The notes: generated by a model from the letters alone, not told the origin. 64,000 nt of DNA from Sabellastarte sp. h YS-2021 (GCA_964017235.1 OZ024933.1:5955962-6019961); one strand, 5' to 3'; counted from the first letter of the stretch, positions 44,477-56,680 are shown. Numbers and translations: made by a program.

Positions 44477-44835
44477 ATTCTAACATGACATTTAAGCTTA
44501 TTTTTTAGGCTTTTTAAATTTTTTTAAAAATTTTTACAAGGAATAAATTGTTTCACGTAGATTTGTTTACATTCTGGTGACCTTAGCAACCGGCTGTTCC
44601 ATCCATTGTAGCTTTAATTTGATATGAAATATGTACAAAAATATATAAATCACCATAAAATATCACTATAAAATAAAACATAATAAAATTTGACACTACT
44701 TCACACTATAAAATTTGACATTATAAAATTAGTAAAAAATATGAACGCAGGATGGAAGGGCAGTGTGATTGTTGTCAGATAATGTGTGCGCAGAGAACTG
44801 AAAACTCGTTTCTGCACAACTCGTCATGTTAGAAT
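44477..44835. mobile_element. Small TIR element, ATTCTAACATGAC ends
   Basis: ATTCTAACATGAC (44477-44489) and GTCATGTTAGAAT (44823-44835) are perfect 13-bp inverted repeats 359 bp apart. ATTCTAACATGACACGG at 56920 looks like another copy's edge. The target duplication is unresolved. Confidence 0.55.
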
Positions 44836-44879
44836 CTAAAGTAACATAAGAAACACTTAAACTCAACATAATACCTTTA

Positions 44880-45880
44880 TACATTTAGGTTTAAGGACAC
44901 CTTAAAAAAGGGCACACCCTGAGAATCAGTTACAACCATATGCCAAATTTAAATTGAATCCGTCAACCATTTTTCGTATATTGTCCAGAAATAAAGTGTG
45001 CCAATGGTACTGATAACAGAAAACGATACCAAGGCCACTGTGAGACGACAAAACAATCCCAAGATGCCACCCTGCTTTGACACTGGTGACACCATCAAAA
45101 TCCTTGTTTTTTCAGTACTATGGACATTATAAAACACATCTCACTAAGAACAAAATTTTTTCTTGGTCTCCTGGATCTTCTGAATGCCCTATGATTTAGT
45201 GACATGTGACTAGCTCAGCCTTTTTTTACTCTTTACATTATACTGCCCTTCTGCTAAGCATGTTTTTGCGCCTTTTCAAAAATTAAATTTTTATTGAAAC
45301 AATTGAAATATGTATAAGGAGTATTTCTTTCCTTGATGTTGTAGAGAATGAATGATTGTTCCATAACATTGCATTGTTCGACGGGTAGTGTAAGGGTGTA
45401 AGGCTAAGCTTTTATTGTTACCAGCAGTCATGACTAAAAATCGCTGAGGTGTGACCTGGGTTTGGTTATATGAAAAGTCTTAGCCTGGCCTCAGGCTCAA
45501 AGTTAAGACATTTGTCTCAAATTTTTGGAACACTGTAGTTACTCCAATGGACTCAGACTGATGAGTTTCACCAATAGTCTCAGTCACAGCTTTGGATGAG
45601 ACAGAAAGGTAGGGGGCTTAAGTTATCAGAAGAAAAGCTCAAATGTGACTCTCATTATTTTTTCTCTGTTTCAAAACTTGAAATGGATTTACAACTGATA
45701 AAATATGTCAAACAGAGGATTTACAGCAGCAACAGAATATTTTGACTAAAAATAAAAGGTCATGTGACACAGAAAGCCACTAATTGGTTATTTCCTAAGC
45801 TTGATTTTAGCTGAGACCTCTTCTCTGGAGTTTCTAGTAATATTTTGCAAATATTTTTTTTTGTACCGAAAAGCATGCCC
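44880..45880. other. No recognisable gene; contains a foldback-MITE fragment
   Basis: About 45470-45840 carries AAGTCTTAGCCTGGCCTCAG, AAAGTTAAGACATTTGTCTC and TTAGCTGAGACC, recalling the element at 22893-23473. The rest is unassigned. Confidence 0.45.
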
Positions 45881-45971
45881 ACTACCCCTCAAAACGCACT
45901 GACCTCCGGAGCTCCGAGTTTTATAAGGCACAAGGTTTCAGGGAAACCGCCAAACAATTTTCTCATTTAAA
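45880..45971 (+). promoter_or_regulatory. Probable RFC5 5' flank
   Basis: These about 90 bases run up to the RFC5 start codon. There is a TTTATAAGG about 50 bp upstream of ATG and a locally GC-rich CCTCCGGAGCTCCGAG segment. Placement as promoter or 5' UTR is inferred from position only. Confidence 0.35.
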
Positions 45972-46009
45972 ATGACAGAAGAAAAGAAAGAAACACCTAA
46001 TTTACCTTG
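45972..46009 (+). CDS. RFC5: Replication factor C subunit 5, exon 1 (start codon)
   Basis: Exon 1 reads MTEEKKETPNLP and then TG, followed by the donor GTGAGC. The missing G of the Trp codon is the first base of the exon at 52791, so the joined protein reads ...NLPWVEKYRP, the standard N-terminus of small RFC subunits. The RFC1-5 complex loads the PCNA clamp onto primer-template DNA using ATP, in replication, repair and checkpoint signalling. The start is supported by the AAAATG context and by the close match in length to other RFC5 N-termini. A weak TATA-like TTTATAAGG lies about 50 bp upstream. The exon is tiny and about 6.8 kb from exon 2, so automated gene callers could easily miss it. 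Confidence 0.88.
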
Positions 46010-46104
46010 GTGAGCATTGACAGTTTATAATCTTTTGCTACCGTAGTATTTCCGTATTTCAGTGACACTTTAAATATTTCTCATTTCTATAATTCTTCTA
46101 ATAT

Positions 46105-46124
46105 CGCCCCCCCCCCCCCCCCAA
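46105..46124. repeat. Poly-C tract in RFC5 intron 1
   Basis: A run of about 16 C residues, GCCCCCCCC...CAATATCC. Confidence 0.9.
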
Positions 46125-46167
46125 TATCCTCGAACTACCGGTTACCGTGCGCCCAACAGAAAATGTA

Positions 46168-47009
46168 CACCCGTGAGCCACAATTCGGCCGTCAAATGAT
46201 ATAAACACTTGCATGAACTACAATTATGCTGCTTTTCTGTGTTACTGTAAGGTCATGATATAATACAAACAACTAACTGTTATTTTCGAAATGTTTTTTA
46301 ATTCAAAAATTAGTTTTATTTATATTTAATGGGATCAATTATTATGTCACCTGAAGAGTATAAATTTTCAAACTAAGGGATCCAACTTTTGGCCTCCTAT
46401 ATCAAAATAAAGGTACAATTAAAAATAATGTGTTTTGAGTTATTTTTTTCCAACGTTTCACTTAATAGACCTGAAAGCATGTTTGATGGTACACGGGTGG
46501 TCACTGAGATAAACGGTCATAGAGATAAATTGTCTTCAGAAATTCTCACATAAAATGGTGAAAAGGTTAAAACAGCAATGTAAGACAAACCAAATGTCAT
46601 GGAAAGTATTGTTTATGTCTATTTTGTTATTTAGTTTGTGCGATTTTGCTATTTACAATTATTTAAATTTTAAAACTTTGAAGACCGTTTATCTCTGTGA
46701 CCGTTTATCTTAATGACCACCTGTGTACATTTGATGCGCAAGATCTTTGTAAATTGTACATTTATCAACCAAATGCTTGTCACAGCCTGCTGCCTGTTTG
46801 AAAAATCAGTTTAAAACAAATGATGTAAGATAAAACAAATAATAATATGCACAGGGACCGCAAACATGATAATATTATGATCCTAATTGTGATACTTTAT
46901 TCATGAATAATCACGACATAGGCTTATGAAGATTGATGGTCATGATCATGTGATAAATCTCACTAGGTGGCCAAATTGTGGCTCCCAGCCAAATTGTGGC
47001 TCCCCTGTG
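46168..47009. mobile_element. TA-flanked TIR element with GAGCCACAATT ends, short copy in RFC5 intron 1
   Basis: It runs from CACCCGTGAGCCACAATTC to GGCTCCCCTGTG between TA dinucleotides and lies in inverted orientation to 29335-31121. Its GGTGACATAATAATTGATCC-side sequence (46333-46375 on plus, inverted) shows the empty site of the insert in the long copy. A GGTCACTGAGATAAACGG segment near 46500 is absent from the long copy. Confidence 0.8.
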
Positions 47010-47625
47010 TAATATTGAGTAAAGAATTGACCCCACATGCTTCAGTTTACTTCAGTATCACAAACTGTCAATGAATATTTTAAAGTCCTTATGAAGTTTG
47101 TTTTTTAGCATCTTTAGTTTGTTTTTCCATTGTTTTTTAGCATCTTCAAAATTGGCCATATCTGTATTCACTAGTGAGGACACTTCCTATTACCATGCAC
47201 CTGAAGATTTTTATTCTCGTATTAATTTATGGTAACCTTAAGGTCCAATTTCAAAGCAAACAATAAATAAGTAGGTCTAATATTTTTTTTGGATTAATTC
47301 AAAATATAACAAATCAGGAGTGAAAAACTTTGATTTTGGAGGTTAAGATCTACATAGCCTAAATATTACGAGATTTTGGTCAATTTCATAAAATACCTGT
47401 TTCTATCCCATTTCTCAGCACAAACCAGAAAAAAATAACATGATTTATGCTTGGCACGTGAACCGTATAGATTGTGACAAAAATTGGTCCATTAACACAC
47501 GGTAAAGAAAGACTAGACTGGTGTGACGATACTACAGTGGCGATAGGGCTAATAACCGCAAGGAGACCGAAAGGAGATTAAAAATACTGCAAGGAAATTT
47601 CAAAACAACTCATTTTTATTTAAAA

Positions 47626-47803
47626 TACCGTATTTTTCCAAAATATGGCCGGGGCGCTAATTATTTTCTAATGGCATCAGACCAGGCGTTAAATTGAACT
47701 AGGCATTCTTTTGAAATACAAAAACAGTGTTATGAATTATAAACAGTGTGCTTGGTATCAGGCATTAATTTGAACCTGGGCATTATTTTGGAAATTTACG
47801 GTA
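47626..47803. mobile_element. 178-bp MITE with TACCGTATTTTTCC ends
   Basis: TACCGTATTTTTCCAAAATA and its inverse TATTTTGGAAATTTACGGTA bound it. The interior repeats GGCGTTAA/GGCATTAATTTGAAC in inverted order, so most of it is foldback. Confidence 0.65.
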
Positions 47804-48060
47804 TACAGTTTGCTGCCTAACACTACCCAATATTAGCTGATATACACTTCTGAACAGAAATAGTTATTATGCTTACCCTTTGATATCAATTAATGCACTC
47901 ACATTTTTATCCCCATTGTCAATGTTGATGTTTTTTCAATGTATGTCCAAAGGACACCACATTGATAAGAGTGATTTAAGTTTCTTCATGATAAAATCCC
48001 AAACATAAGCCTAAATAAGTAGTTTAACTTCAGGTATCTTCATTTCTTACATTTTCTTAT

Positions 48061-51000
48061 TGTATCCCCGGACGAAAGTCGGGGATACTTAGGATTCAGT
48101 ACGGTCACCCGCCCCCGCCGCAGAGATTTCCTTTTGGATGCGATAACTTAAAATATATTTTAGTTAGAACTTTCACATTTGGTATGTGGGTATATATGGG
48201 CAATGCCACTAACGCTATTGTTTTGTGACCTTGACCTTCAATCTCAAGGTCACTGGTGGCCTCTTAAAGGTCAGATTTTGGCCATTTTTTCACTTTTTGG
48301 CCCAGTTCTCCTATACAGAATGTCAGATCATCCTATGGCTGGTATATATAATACATATATATGTCCTCTGTAAGCAGGCAGAAATTTGACCTTGAAGCTC
48401 TTCATTGAAGGTCATCCACTGACCGCCAAAGTACCTGACCGAGGGTCATTTTTGGCGATATTTTCACACTTAATCAGGGTTCGAAACTAGCGCCGGTCCG
48501 TCAGTCCGAGACCGACAAAAATGTTACTGGGTCGAAAAGATTTAAAACCTTCCAGTCCGTGTGTCCTACTAATATTTCTTTTCATCTACGATTCCGCCAT
48601 TTTGTAAACAAAGCACCCTCACGGTATTTCTATTAAGCTATCTGATTAGTTTAAAAGTGAGGCGTATCGCGGCGGCCAATAAAAAGCTTACATGCATCTA
48701 GAGCAAGAGGGATCGAAGGCATTTCTTTTCTGTCTTTTCATTGGTTGTACCGCGCATTGAAGATCTTTCTATTCAGCTATCTGATTGGTTTAAAAATCAA
48801 TGTGTGTGCTTGCGTGGGATCAAAAGGTCGAGAGGTGAAGAGTACACGAGGTCACGCATGCGCATTCGTGTTATACAAAGGACTCAAGATCCATCTTAAA
48901 CGACCAGTGTTACAATGTACCCTTACAAATCTTATTCGAAACGTTACATATCGAAAGAAAAGGTGATCTTTGGAAGGACACAATTGGAAACAATGTCTCC
49001 GAACGATGACAAATACCTTGTGCAGTGGGAGACACGTTCTACTAACTCTCGGAAATACTTGAATTTTTAACCCAGGAAACCTCCCGAAAAATATTACCTC
49101 TGAAATTCGAAAATATTCACAGGGATTGTAGCAAAAACATTGTAACTAATTTGTCTTTCGAACATTATAGATATCATATTTATAGTGTAAATAAAATATT
49201 TGTTTAGAAACTATCTACATATACAAAATGTCATTGAAAATTGAGTAGTGCTTCTGTTCATTTTTGATACCTTAAAAATCTTCCAAAAATAAGAGGAAAA
49301 ATGTGAGGTATATTTTTTGACTGTTTTCTTTACTCTTGATGTACACAGGCATACATCAGATATTTTATGAATGTACAACCATGTACAATGTACTATAATT
49401 TACTGTCAAAGTGATAAATAAATTTAAATCTAATTTATTGCTTTTGAGTAACTGGGTGTATCTAAACACTGTTTATTGAGGAAAATATCGAAGAATATTA
49501 CTTGTATCCCATTTTCGATGCCCCATATAAGAGCTATTTATTTCACTTTTAAAAAATTGTAATTCCTTTTTTAAATTTTTGTCCCCTTTCTACGTAAATA
49601 GATCATGCATGTACATATCTTTCATCCACGATTTTCTGTATTTTTATTTACATCCCCCTCCCCCAACATTGATTCTCCCCATATTCATTCCACTAACATC
49701 TACCCATAAATAAAAAATAATAAAATTATTGAAACTTCAATATGTACACAACTATTTTCAAGTAATTAACACAATAGCTGGTGTTCTCAACAATTTTCCA
49801 AATTTATTATATAATGCTTTACTAATTTAAATATCGGACTGATAAACTTTCTGACGGACCAGCAACTTTGCCAAGTTGTCAGTCCTGTGGTCCTGAAACT
49901 ATCTTGGCTTAGTTTCGAACCCTGCACTTAATGCTGACTATATTGCATGGAAACTATTGAAAATCACTTTGGAGGTTGAGTACATGATGGACTTCTACCA
50001 TCCAGGCTTACTGGTTACAGATCTTCATTTAAGGTCATCTACTGACCGCCAAAGTACCTGACCAAGGGTCATTTTTGGCAAATTTGGAGATATTTTCACA
50101 CTTAATGCTAACTACATTGCATGGAAACTATTGAAAATGGCTTAGGAGGTTGAGTACATGATGGAGTACCAGCATCCAGGCTTACCGGTTACAGATCTTC
50201 ATTTAAGGTCATCCACTGACCTCCAAAGTACTGATCAAGGGTCATTTTTGGCATATTTGGAGATATTTTCACACTTAATGCTGACTACATTGCATGGAAA
50301 CTATTGAAAATGGCTTTGGAGGTTGAGTACATGATGGAGTACCAGCATCCAGGCTTACCGGTTACAGATCTTCATTTAAGGTCATCCACTGACCTCCAAA
50401 GTACCTGAGCGAGGGTCATTTTTGGCCCTCTATTTGTTTGTTTGTTTGTGAACAAGATAACTCAAAAACTGACAGATGGATTTTGATAAAATTTTCAGGA
50501 TATGTCCAAAATGGTAAAAGGAAGATATGATTAAATTTTGGGAGTGATCTGGATCTTCTGGATCCATGAAATTTAATTTTTAAAGACAGATAACTCAAAA
50601 ACTTATGGGTGCATTTTGATGAAATTTTCAGGAAATATCCTTAATGGGACGAGGAACAAGAGATTAGATTTTGGGAGTGATCTGGATCACTGTCTGGATC
50701 ATCCGGATCCAGGCTGCCAGATGTGTTTGTGTACAATATAGCTCACAAACTTATTGATGGATTTTGATAAAGTTTTCAGGATATGTCTGAAAAGGTAAAA
50801 GGATGAAATGGTTCAACTTTGGAAGTGATCTGGATCACTATATGGATCTTCTGGATCCATGAAATGTAATTTTTAAAGACAGATACCTCAAAAAGTTATG
50901 GATGGATTGTGATGACATTTTCAGCAAATGACCTAAATGGTACAAGGAACAAGTGATTACATTTTTGGACGATCTGGATCATCTGGATCCAGGCTGCAAC

Positions 51001-51587
51001 ATAATTATAGGATGAATTTTGATGATATTTTTAGGATATGTTACAAATGGTAAAAGGAAGAAGTGGTAAAAGGAAGAAATGGTTCAATTTTGCGAGTGAT
51101 CTGGACCACTATCTGGATCTTCTGGATCCATGAAATATAATTTTTAAAGACAAATAGCTCAAAAAGTCATGGGTGGATTTTGATGAAATTTTCAGGAAAT
51201 GTCCTAAATGGGACAAGGATTAGATTTTGGGAGTGATCTGGATCATTTGGATCCAGGCTGCTAGATGTGTTTGTGTACAAGATAAATCAAAAACTTATGG
51301 ACGGATTTTCATGAAATTTTTAGAATATGTCTGAAAAGGTAAAAGGATGAAATGATTGAATTTTGGAGGTGATCCGGATCACTATATGGATCTTCTGGAT
51401 CCATGAAATGTAATTTTTAAAGACAGATATAAGTGAAAGAACTAGTGATTAGTTTTTGGGAGTAATCTGGTACTATGGAGAATCCTGACCTGGTGCGCCA
51501 GGAAACAGGCTCAAGACCGACATATTCACGCCTTAACTATGTCCTGTCCGGGGATACACAGTGAGTGCGTCGAGACGCAATCTCTAG
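48061..51587 (+). mobile_element. Helentron-like non-autonomous element, family C, in RFC5 intron 1
   Basis: The 5' end is TGTATCCCCGGACGAAAG with palindrome arms GTATCCCC (48062-48069) and GGGGATAC (48081-48088). A CCCGCCCCCGCCGCAGAG patch follows, then CACATTTGGTATGTGG. Two central repeat types come next: about 175-bp units with AAGGTCATCCACTGACC, and longer units with GATCTGGATCATCTGGATCC. The 3' side has TGTCCGGGGATAC (51545-51557, inverse of the 5' end), hairpin GCGTC-GA-GACGC (51567-51578), AATCT and CTAG (51584-51587), then TT. The element is complete but contains a nested hAT. Confidence 0.9.
48475..49924. mobile_element. hAT-type element nested in the family C element
   Basis: 1450 bp with 15-bp TIRs CAGGGTTCGAAACTA and TAGTTTCGAACCCTG. 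CACTTAAT is duplicated perfectly (48467-48474 and 49925-49932). It splits one central repeat unit, whose intact neighbours read TTTTCACACTTAATGCTGAC. No transposase frame was found. Confidence 0.92.
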
Positions 51588-51589
51588 TT

Positions 51590-52790
51590 ATAATATTTAG
51601 TTAAATGTTAAAAATATTGACAGGATGTGTAGAATTAGTTTTGTTGATAATTTGTAGAAATAGCCAACTGATTGTATCAAACTAGAGAAATAAAAATTAA
51701 TTTATTTATTTATTTCCTTATTTATTTATTTGACAGTTTTTTTGTTTGTTTTTTTTTCATTTCAAATGTCACTGAGCCTGGGGAAATAACATTATAACTT
51801 GTTGACATAACCATAAAACCCAAATGTAATCAAAGATGTGTTCTGGTGTCACTAAGGTAAACCCAAGAAACTCCTATCTAGTGTTCTATTCGTGTTTATT
51901 GCTTTTCTTGCAAAATTATACAGTTTTTTGGCGTTATAGTTTTATTGTGTTGGTGATATTTAGTTGCTAGCTAGGATGTTAGTGATTTTCAGTCTTTATG
52001 TAGCCTTAAAATTTGTATAAATAAAATAAAGAGAAGTTGCAAGAGAAGTATTTTTAAATTAATAGAAGCTAAATAGATAAATTTCTGCATAAAAACACAC
52101 TGTAAAACCTTATATTCTAACTTTATAAATCTCCTTGTGGTAAATAGCCTGACCCCACTGGCGGCCACAAAGATAAACCTTCACAAAGATAACGATGTTC
52201 ATATTTTTTCAAATAGGAACAAAGGAATTAACTTCCCACCACTTTTCCAGGTATTCCTCCAACCTGCCCCAGCCAAAGTTGAGTTTCAGTTTGAGTTTAA
52301 ACTCAAATTGGAGGTTTATATTTGAGGTTGAGATTTTTTTATGAATTATACTATTTCAGGTATTTATTTAAAATACATGAACTATGCTAAAACAAGTAAA
52401 AAAGTAATAAAGGTAATTTTCAGTATTGTTCATTATTTTGATAATACACTGCAATCTATATTAACCAACTGAAAATTCTTGTGGGAGCACTATCTACAAT
52501 CTTTAAATCATTCATGAGGTTGTGATTAGATAATAGAAGAGAAATAAAAATTAAAATAAATATTTTAGTATAAAACAGTGGTAAAATAAAGATTCAGGCT
52601 AGTAGAAATAAGGCTGTAAAATCCAAAATTTGGATAATGGAGGCTTTACTATAATTCCAGAAGTTCAGTTTAGGGAAATGTTTTTGATGTATTTCACAGA
52701 AAAGAATTTAAAGTTTGACAAAGTCATAAAGTGTATGATTGGTGACCAAAATATTTGGATTTTTAAAAATCCTTTTGTTTTTGTGTTTAG
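51590..52790. other. RFC5 intron 1, distal part
   Basis: AT-rich with a (TTTA)n stretch near 51700. I see nothing else. Confidence 0.6.
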
Positions 52791-52855
52791 GGTTGAAAAG
52801 TACCGACCTAAGACCTTAGATGATCTGATATCACACAAAGACATTATAAGCACAA
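52791..52855 (+). CDS. RFC5: Replication factor C subunit 5, exon 2
   Basis: After ...TTGTGTTTAG, this 65-bp exon gives the last base of Trp, 21 codons (VEKYRPKTLDDLISHKDIIS plus T) and one base of the next Ile; the donor is GTAAGT. VEKYRP is the RFC box II signature. Intron 1 before it holds the TA-flanked TIR element 46168-47009, the 3.5-kb family C Helentron-like element 48061-51587 and a hAT nested inside that element. Confidence 0.95.
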
Positions 52856-53254
52856 GTAAGTTCAACTTTTTTTCACATATTTGTTAGGTGGGCAGGTAAA
52901 CAAGTCGGCATGTAGATACGTCGGTGGGTAGACAGACATGTCTCAAATAAGGTCTATGTGTGTATATTTAGTACAGTTTAAACTTTTCCTTGTGAATGAA
53001 AACCTTATCTGGCAAGTTGCAGACCTGTTTACCTGCCTATCTGTCCACATGACTGTATATACTTAAAATAATTGTCATAATTGTATGTAGGCGGAACTGT
53101 TTTCACCTATTTCTGGGAAGAGAAATCTTGACCGGAAAGGTTAAAACTAAGTTTGAAAAAGGTCGATATTTACAAATTTTTGTGTTGCAAAGTCAAGATC
53201 TCTCAAGCTAATTCCTGATATTTGGAAAAATAAAGTTTACTTTTGTTTTACCAG

Positions 53255-53391
53255 TCAGCAGGTTTGTGAAGGAGGACCGTTTGCCACATTTGTTATTATA
53301 TGGCCCTCCAGGAACTGGGAAGACCAGCACTATCCTCGCAGTGGCCAAGCAAATATACTCGCCCAAAGAATTCAACTCCATGGTATTGGAG
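53255..53391 (+). CDS. RFC5: Replication factor C subunit 5, exon 3 (Walker A)
   Basis: The exon starts after ...TTTTACCAG with TCAGCAGG, completing ATC (Ile), and runs through [20 protein letters not shown] to SMVLE before [16 protein letters not shown] is the Walker A ATP-binding loop of the AAA+ fold, and [15 protein letters not shown] is highly conserved in RFC2-RFC5. It is 137 bp: two bases plus 45 codons, leaving in phase 0. Confidence 0.96.
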
Positions 53392-53988
53392 GTATGCATG
53401 TACAGGATAATTATAGAATTGAATCATTTTAACAAAGAGATATCCTTTCACTTTTTTCAAATGTTAGCTTGTAAGTAAAACCATAATTTGACAAACTGTA
53501 CACTACTGTAGGGATCGACATTAAATTTATCAACAAAGTAAATACAATAGTAAAACTTCCAGAATGGCGTATATAGAAAAAAATAAATCACGAAGGAAGA
53601 TAACAATATTATATTAGTGCATAGCACAAGTATTATGTTGTTAATCTTCATGAGTGATATATTTGTTCTGTATATGTCTAATGACTAATAACGGATGTTT
53701 TACTTTTATTATCCATCATTTTATAGGATTTTTGAGTTGAATTAATCAATATCAAAGGGGAGAATGTGAAAAGACTTTCATATATATAGGGGCATCAGTG
53801 AGTATAAAAAAACTCAATATTTAACTTCTCAGCCCTTTTTGCGTGGATTTTTTATACAATGAAGCCAGCAGAATCACTATAAAAAATGACCTTTTCAATG
53901 ATGTATGATACATTTTTGTAGGTTGCTCAGTTTCTGAGATATTGTTGAAAACTGACGCTTGATGACGGTTTATGTGTTTGTTTTGCAG

Positions 53989-54068
53989 TTAAATGCTTCA
54001 GATGACAGGGGAATCGGTATTGTGCGAGGACAGGTGTTAAATTTTGCAAGCACTAGAACAATTTTTAA
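53989..54068 (+). CDS. RFC5: Replication factor C subunit 5, exon 4
   Basis: After ...GTTTTGCAG the exon reads LNASDDRGIGIVRGQVLNFA and ends STRTIF plus AA before GTAAGT. LNASD.RGI.VR is RFC box IV. The wording FASTRTIFK points to the RFC5 paralogue rather than RFC2 or RFC4. It is 80 bp: 26 codons plus two bases. Confidence 0.95.
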
Positions 54069-54539
54069 GTAAGTAATTGATTTTTTTTCTCTTAAGTGAC
54101 CTTACCCATTGATTCTGGGTGAGGATTTTAGAGTGCAGAATGGTTGTAACATATTTATGTTGTAGCGTCTAGCTACCCCAGATTAAAAGATTTCCATTTC
54201 AGGAAATCTTTAATGTACAATCATTCGAAATAACTAACATTTCAGGATACTTCTTTGGGCGAGTTGCATGTAACCAACCCACCTATTAGATTGATGTGTC
54301 CGACGTCCACCCATCAACATTTTGGGTCCTGAACTGTGACTTGAAGACACTTCTGCCTAGTGTTATGGTTGATTGTGAATTTTAGAACCGGTTTCCCAAA
54401 GTGGAAATTTGTCAAAAAAAAAAAACGGGTGCATTTACTTTACATGCAGATCTCTGTGATTTTTCCTGTCGATGTTTGAATTGGAATAATCTGAACAAAG
54501 ATCAAACATTGCCTATCATGGAGTCAGAAGTGTGAACCA

Positions 54540-55243
54540 GGGCCGGGATTCACAAAAGGTCTTAAGCAAAAAATTGTCATAACTTTAGGAGAAAAGTCTT
54601 AACTCTGCAAGAATTTTGTCATAAAGTTAAGACTTTTTTTTGCTTAGACAAAATGGGATTCACAAAAGGTCTTAGACAAAAATTTGTCTTAGATTTTGTC
54701 ATAACTTTAAGACTACTGCAGGGCAGACTTAAGACAATTTTAAAATATTCCATTGCATGGATTTACATTTTACCCTTTGTTATGCCAACAAAATATATAC
54801 TGTGGGGATCTATACTTCCTATAAAAGTAATCTCTGTTGATTGTAATAGAAATTTGCACCATTTAATTACCTGTAAATTTCCACATTTTACCTTCTTGTG
54901 GTACAAATAATGTCATAAAAATGGCTGACTCACAATAAAACACAAATACTACTATTTTTACATAATTTTACCAAAAAAAAGTAACAAATCTGTTTTATAA
55001 TTTTAAAGAGCATGTTTGGTGTATTTATTGATGAAAAATATTTTTGTTTTCCTAAGATTAGTTAATTTGAATTCAAAATAGTTAAGACTTTTTGCACAAA
55101 TTTTGTCTCAGCTAAGATTTTGCTAAGCACTCTTTGTGAATCCCAATTTAAGAGAAATCTTAGCTAAGACAAAAGTCATAACTTTAAGATTTATCTAAGC
55201 AAAAAAATTGCCTAAACTTGAGACCTTTTGTGAATCCCAGCCC
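54540..55243. mobile_element. Foldback-type MITE in RFC5 intron 4
   Basis: GGGCCGGGATTCACAAAAGG and CCTTTTGTGAATCCCAGCCC are inverted ends. The inverted similarity extends inward for about 100 bp through TTAAGCAAAAA and AACTTTAAGAC motifs, and the left end carries a partial internal duplication (GGGATTCACAAAAGGTCTTA at 54654). Confidence 0.75.
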
Positions 55244-55686
55244 AGACCCCCAAAAAAATCAAATATTAATAAAAACAACAAAAATAGATATAAATTATCA
55301 GAAATATAACCTAAAAAAGTTTTTTACAAACGTCTTTCTCAATCCATGCCATGCTCTATGTATCCTCGCTTGTGGCTGGCTCATTTTATAATCACCTTGA
55401 CAACAGTGGGAAAACCCCAAAGGGTTTTCTGTTTACTTTATATTTTTGCATTTACGGCTAGATTTGTGATTTTAACTGGTAAATGTACAAAATTTTTACC
55501 AAATATGATTTTTAATATGACGAAAAGGCTACAAAGAATTGAAACAAATGAGTTTAGCAAACATCGGTTTTATTTATAGTTTACCGATCATTGCTCGACA
55601 ATGAGCCAACGAGCGATAATACCGAAGTTTGCAAACATCGTCCCAGCACTACTGTTAACAGTTGTATTTCAATTCCCACACTTCAG

Positions 55687-55760
55687 ATCAGGATTCAAGA
55701 TTGTGATTCTGGATGAAGCGGATGCAATGACAAGAGATGCACAGAATGCACTAAGGAGAA
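55687..55760 (+). CDS. RFC5: Replication factor C subunit 5, exon 5 (Walker B)
   Basis: After ...CACTTCAG the exon completes Lys and reads SGFKIVILDEADAMTRDAQN then ALRR plus one base; the donor is GTAAGT. ILDEADAMT is the Walker B/DEAD-type motif that coordinates Mg-ATP. It is 74 bp (1 + 24 codons + 1). The preceding intron contains the 704-bp foldback element 54540-55243. Confidence 0.96.
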
Positions 55761-56278
55761 GTAAGTTGTTTGTTTGTCCACTCGTCTGTCTTTATATTTC
55801 TTTTGTCTGATGTTACTCTTTGTCATTCTTAATAAGCTTAGAATATATTTCTATTTCTCTGTCCGAAGCACCTTAAAGTCTTTTGATGTAGATTAAGCGC
55901 TATAAAAAGTGTAATTAAGACTACTATTGGAATATCGGCCTTAAATGTCCCTCTGTGAAGTATTCTAGAAAAATATGTTGCTAAATTAGAATTTCAACAT
56001 GATCAGTGTATACTTATTTGGGCCAACATAATGGATTATTTTCTGTTTGAAAAGTATTGTGACTTAGTAAAATTGAAACATTTTCTAAGGGACACCCACT
56101 GTAATGTGTAAGATGTTATAAAAGTTCCTTGTTTTATAGTGAAATTGTACATTGTGATTGTGATATCTTTGTGGATAGAAATTTAAAAAAAAAACAAATT
56201 CCAGAAAAATCTGAATAATCTTATTTTCACCCACAGTGCAGTTGTCTATTGTGTAATATGTGTTTACTTTTTGTTCAG

Positions 56279-56438
56279 TTATTGAGAAGTTCACAGAAAA
56301 CACGCGTTTCTGTATCATTTGTAACTACCTGTCTAAGATCATCCCCGCCCTGCAGTCTCGATGCACTCGCTTCAGGTTTGGACCCTTGAACACGGAGCAG
56401 ATGTTACCGCGGCTGGAGCATATCGTCACTGAAGAGAG
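56279..56438 (+). CDS. RFC5: Replication factor C subunit 5, exon 6 (sensor 1, SRC motif; gene continues off the right edge)
   Basis: After ...TTTTTGTTCAG the exon reads IEKFTENTRFCIICNYLSKI and continues through IPALQSRCTRFRFGPL to HIVTEE, ending AG before GTGAGG. It carries sensor 1 (CNYLSKI) and the SRC arginine-finger motif that triggers ATP hydrolysis in the neighbouring subunit. It is 160 bp: two bases, 52 codons, two bases. No further RFC5 exon (collar domain, GDMRRALN-type motif) is seen up to 64000, so this intron exceeds 7.5 kb. It is filled with Helentron-like elements. Confidence 0.96.
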
Positions 56439-56649
56439 GTGAGGTCAGAACCTGTAAAGAAATACTAGCTCGAGAAGATAAAATATTTGAAATAATATTT
56501 GGTTTTTTATTCATTCATTAATTCTAACTTTCAGATGTGTGGAATTTACAATGTGTTCAAATTATATACAGTATAAAATACATAAAGGGTAGAGGGTAAA
56601 TCATGCATATTGATATTGAATGTAAAAATATTTCAATGTCGGCCAATAT

Positions 56650-56680
56650 TGGGGGGGGGGTGGGGGGGGGGGGGGGGTGA
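56650..56680. repeat. Poly-G tract
   Basis: About 30 nearly uninterrupted G residues in RFC5 intron 6. Confidence 0.9.
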
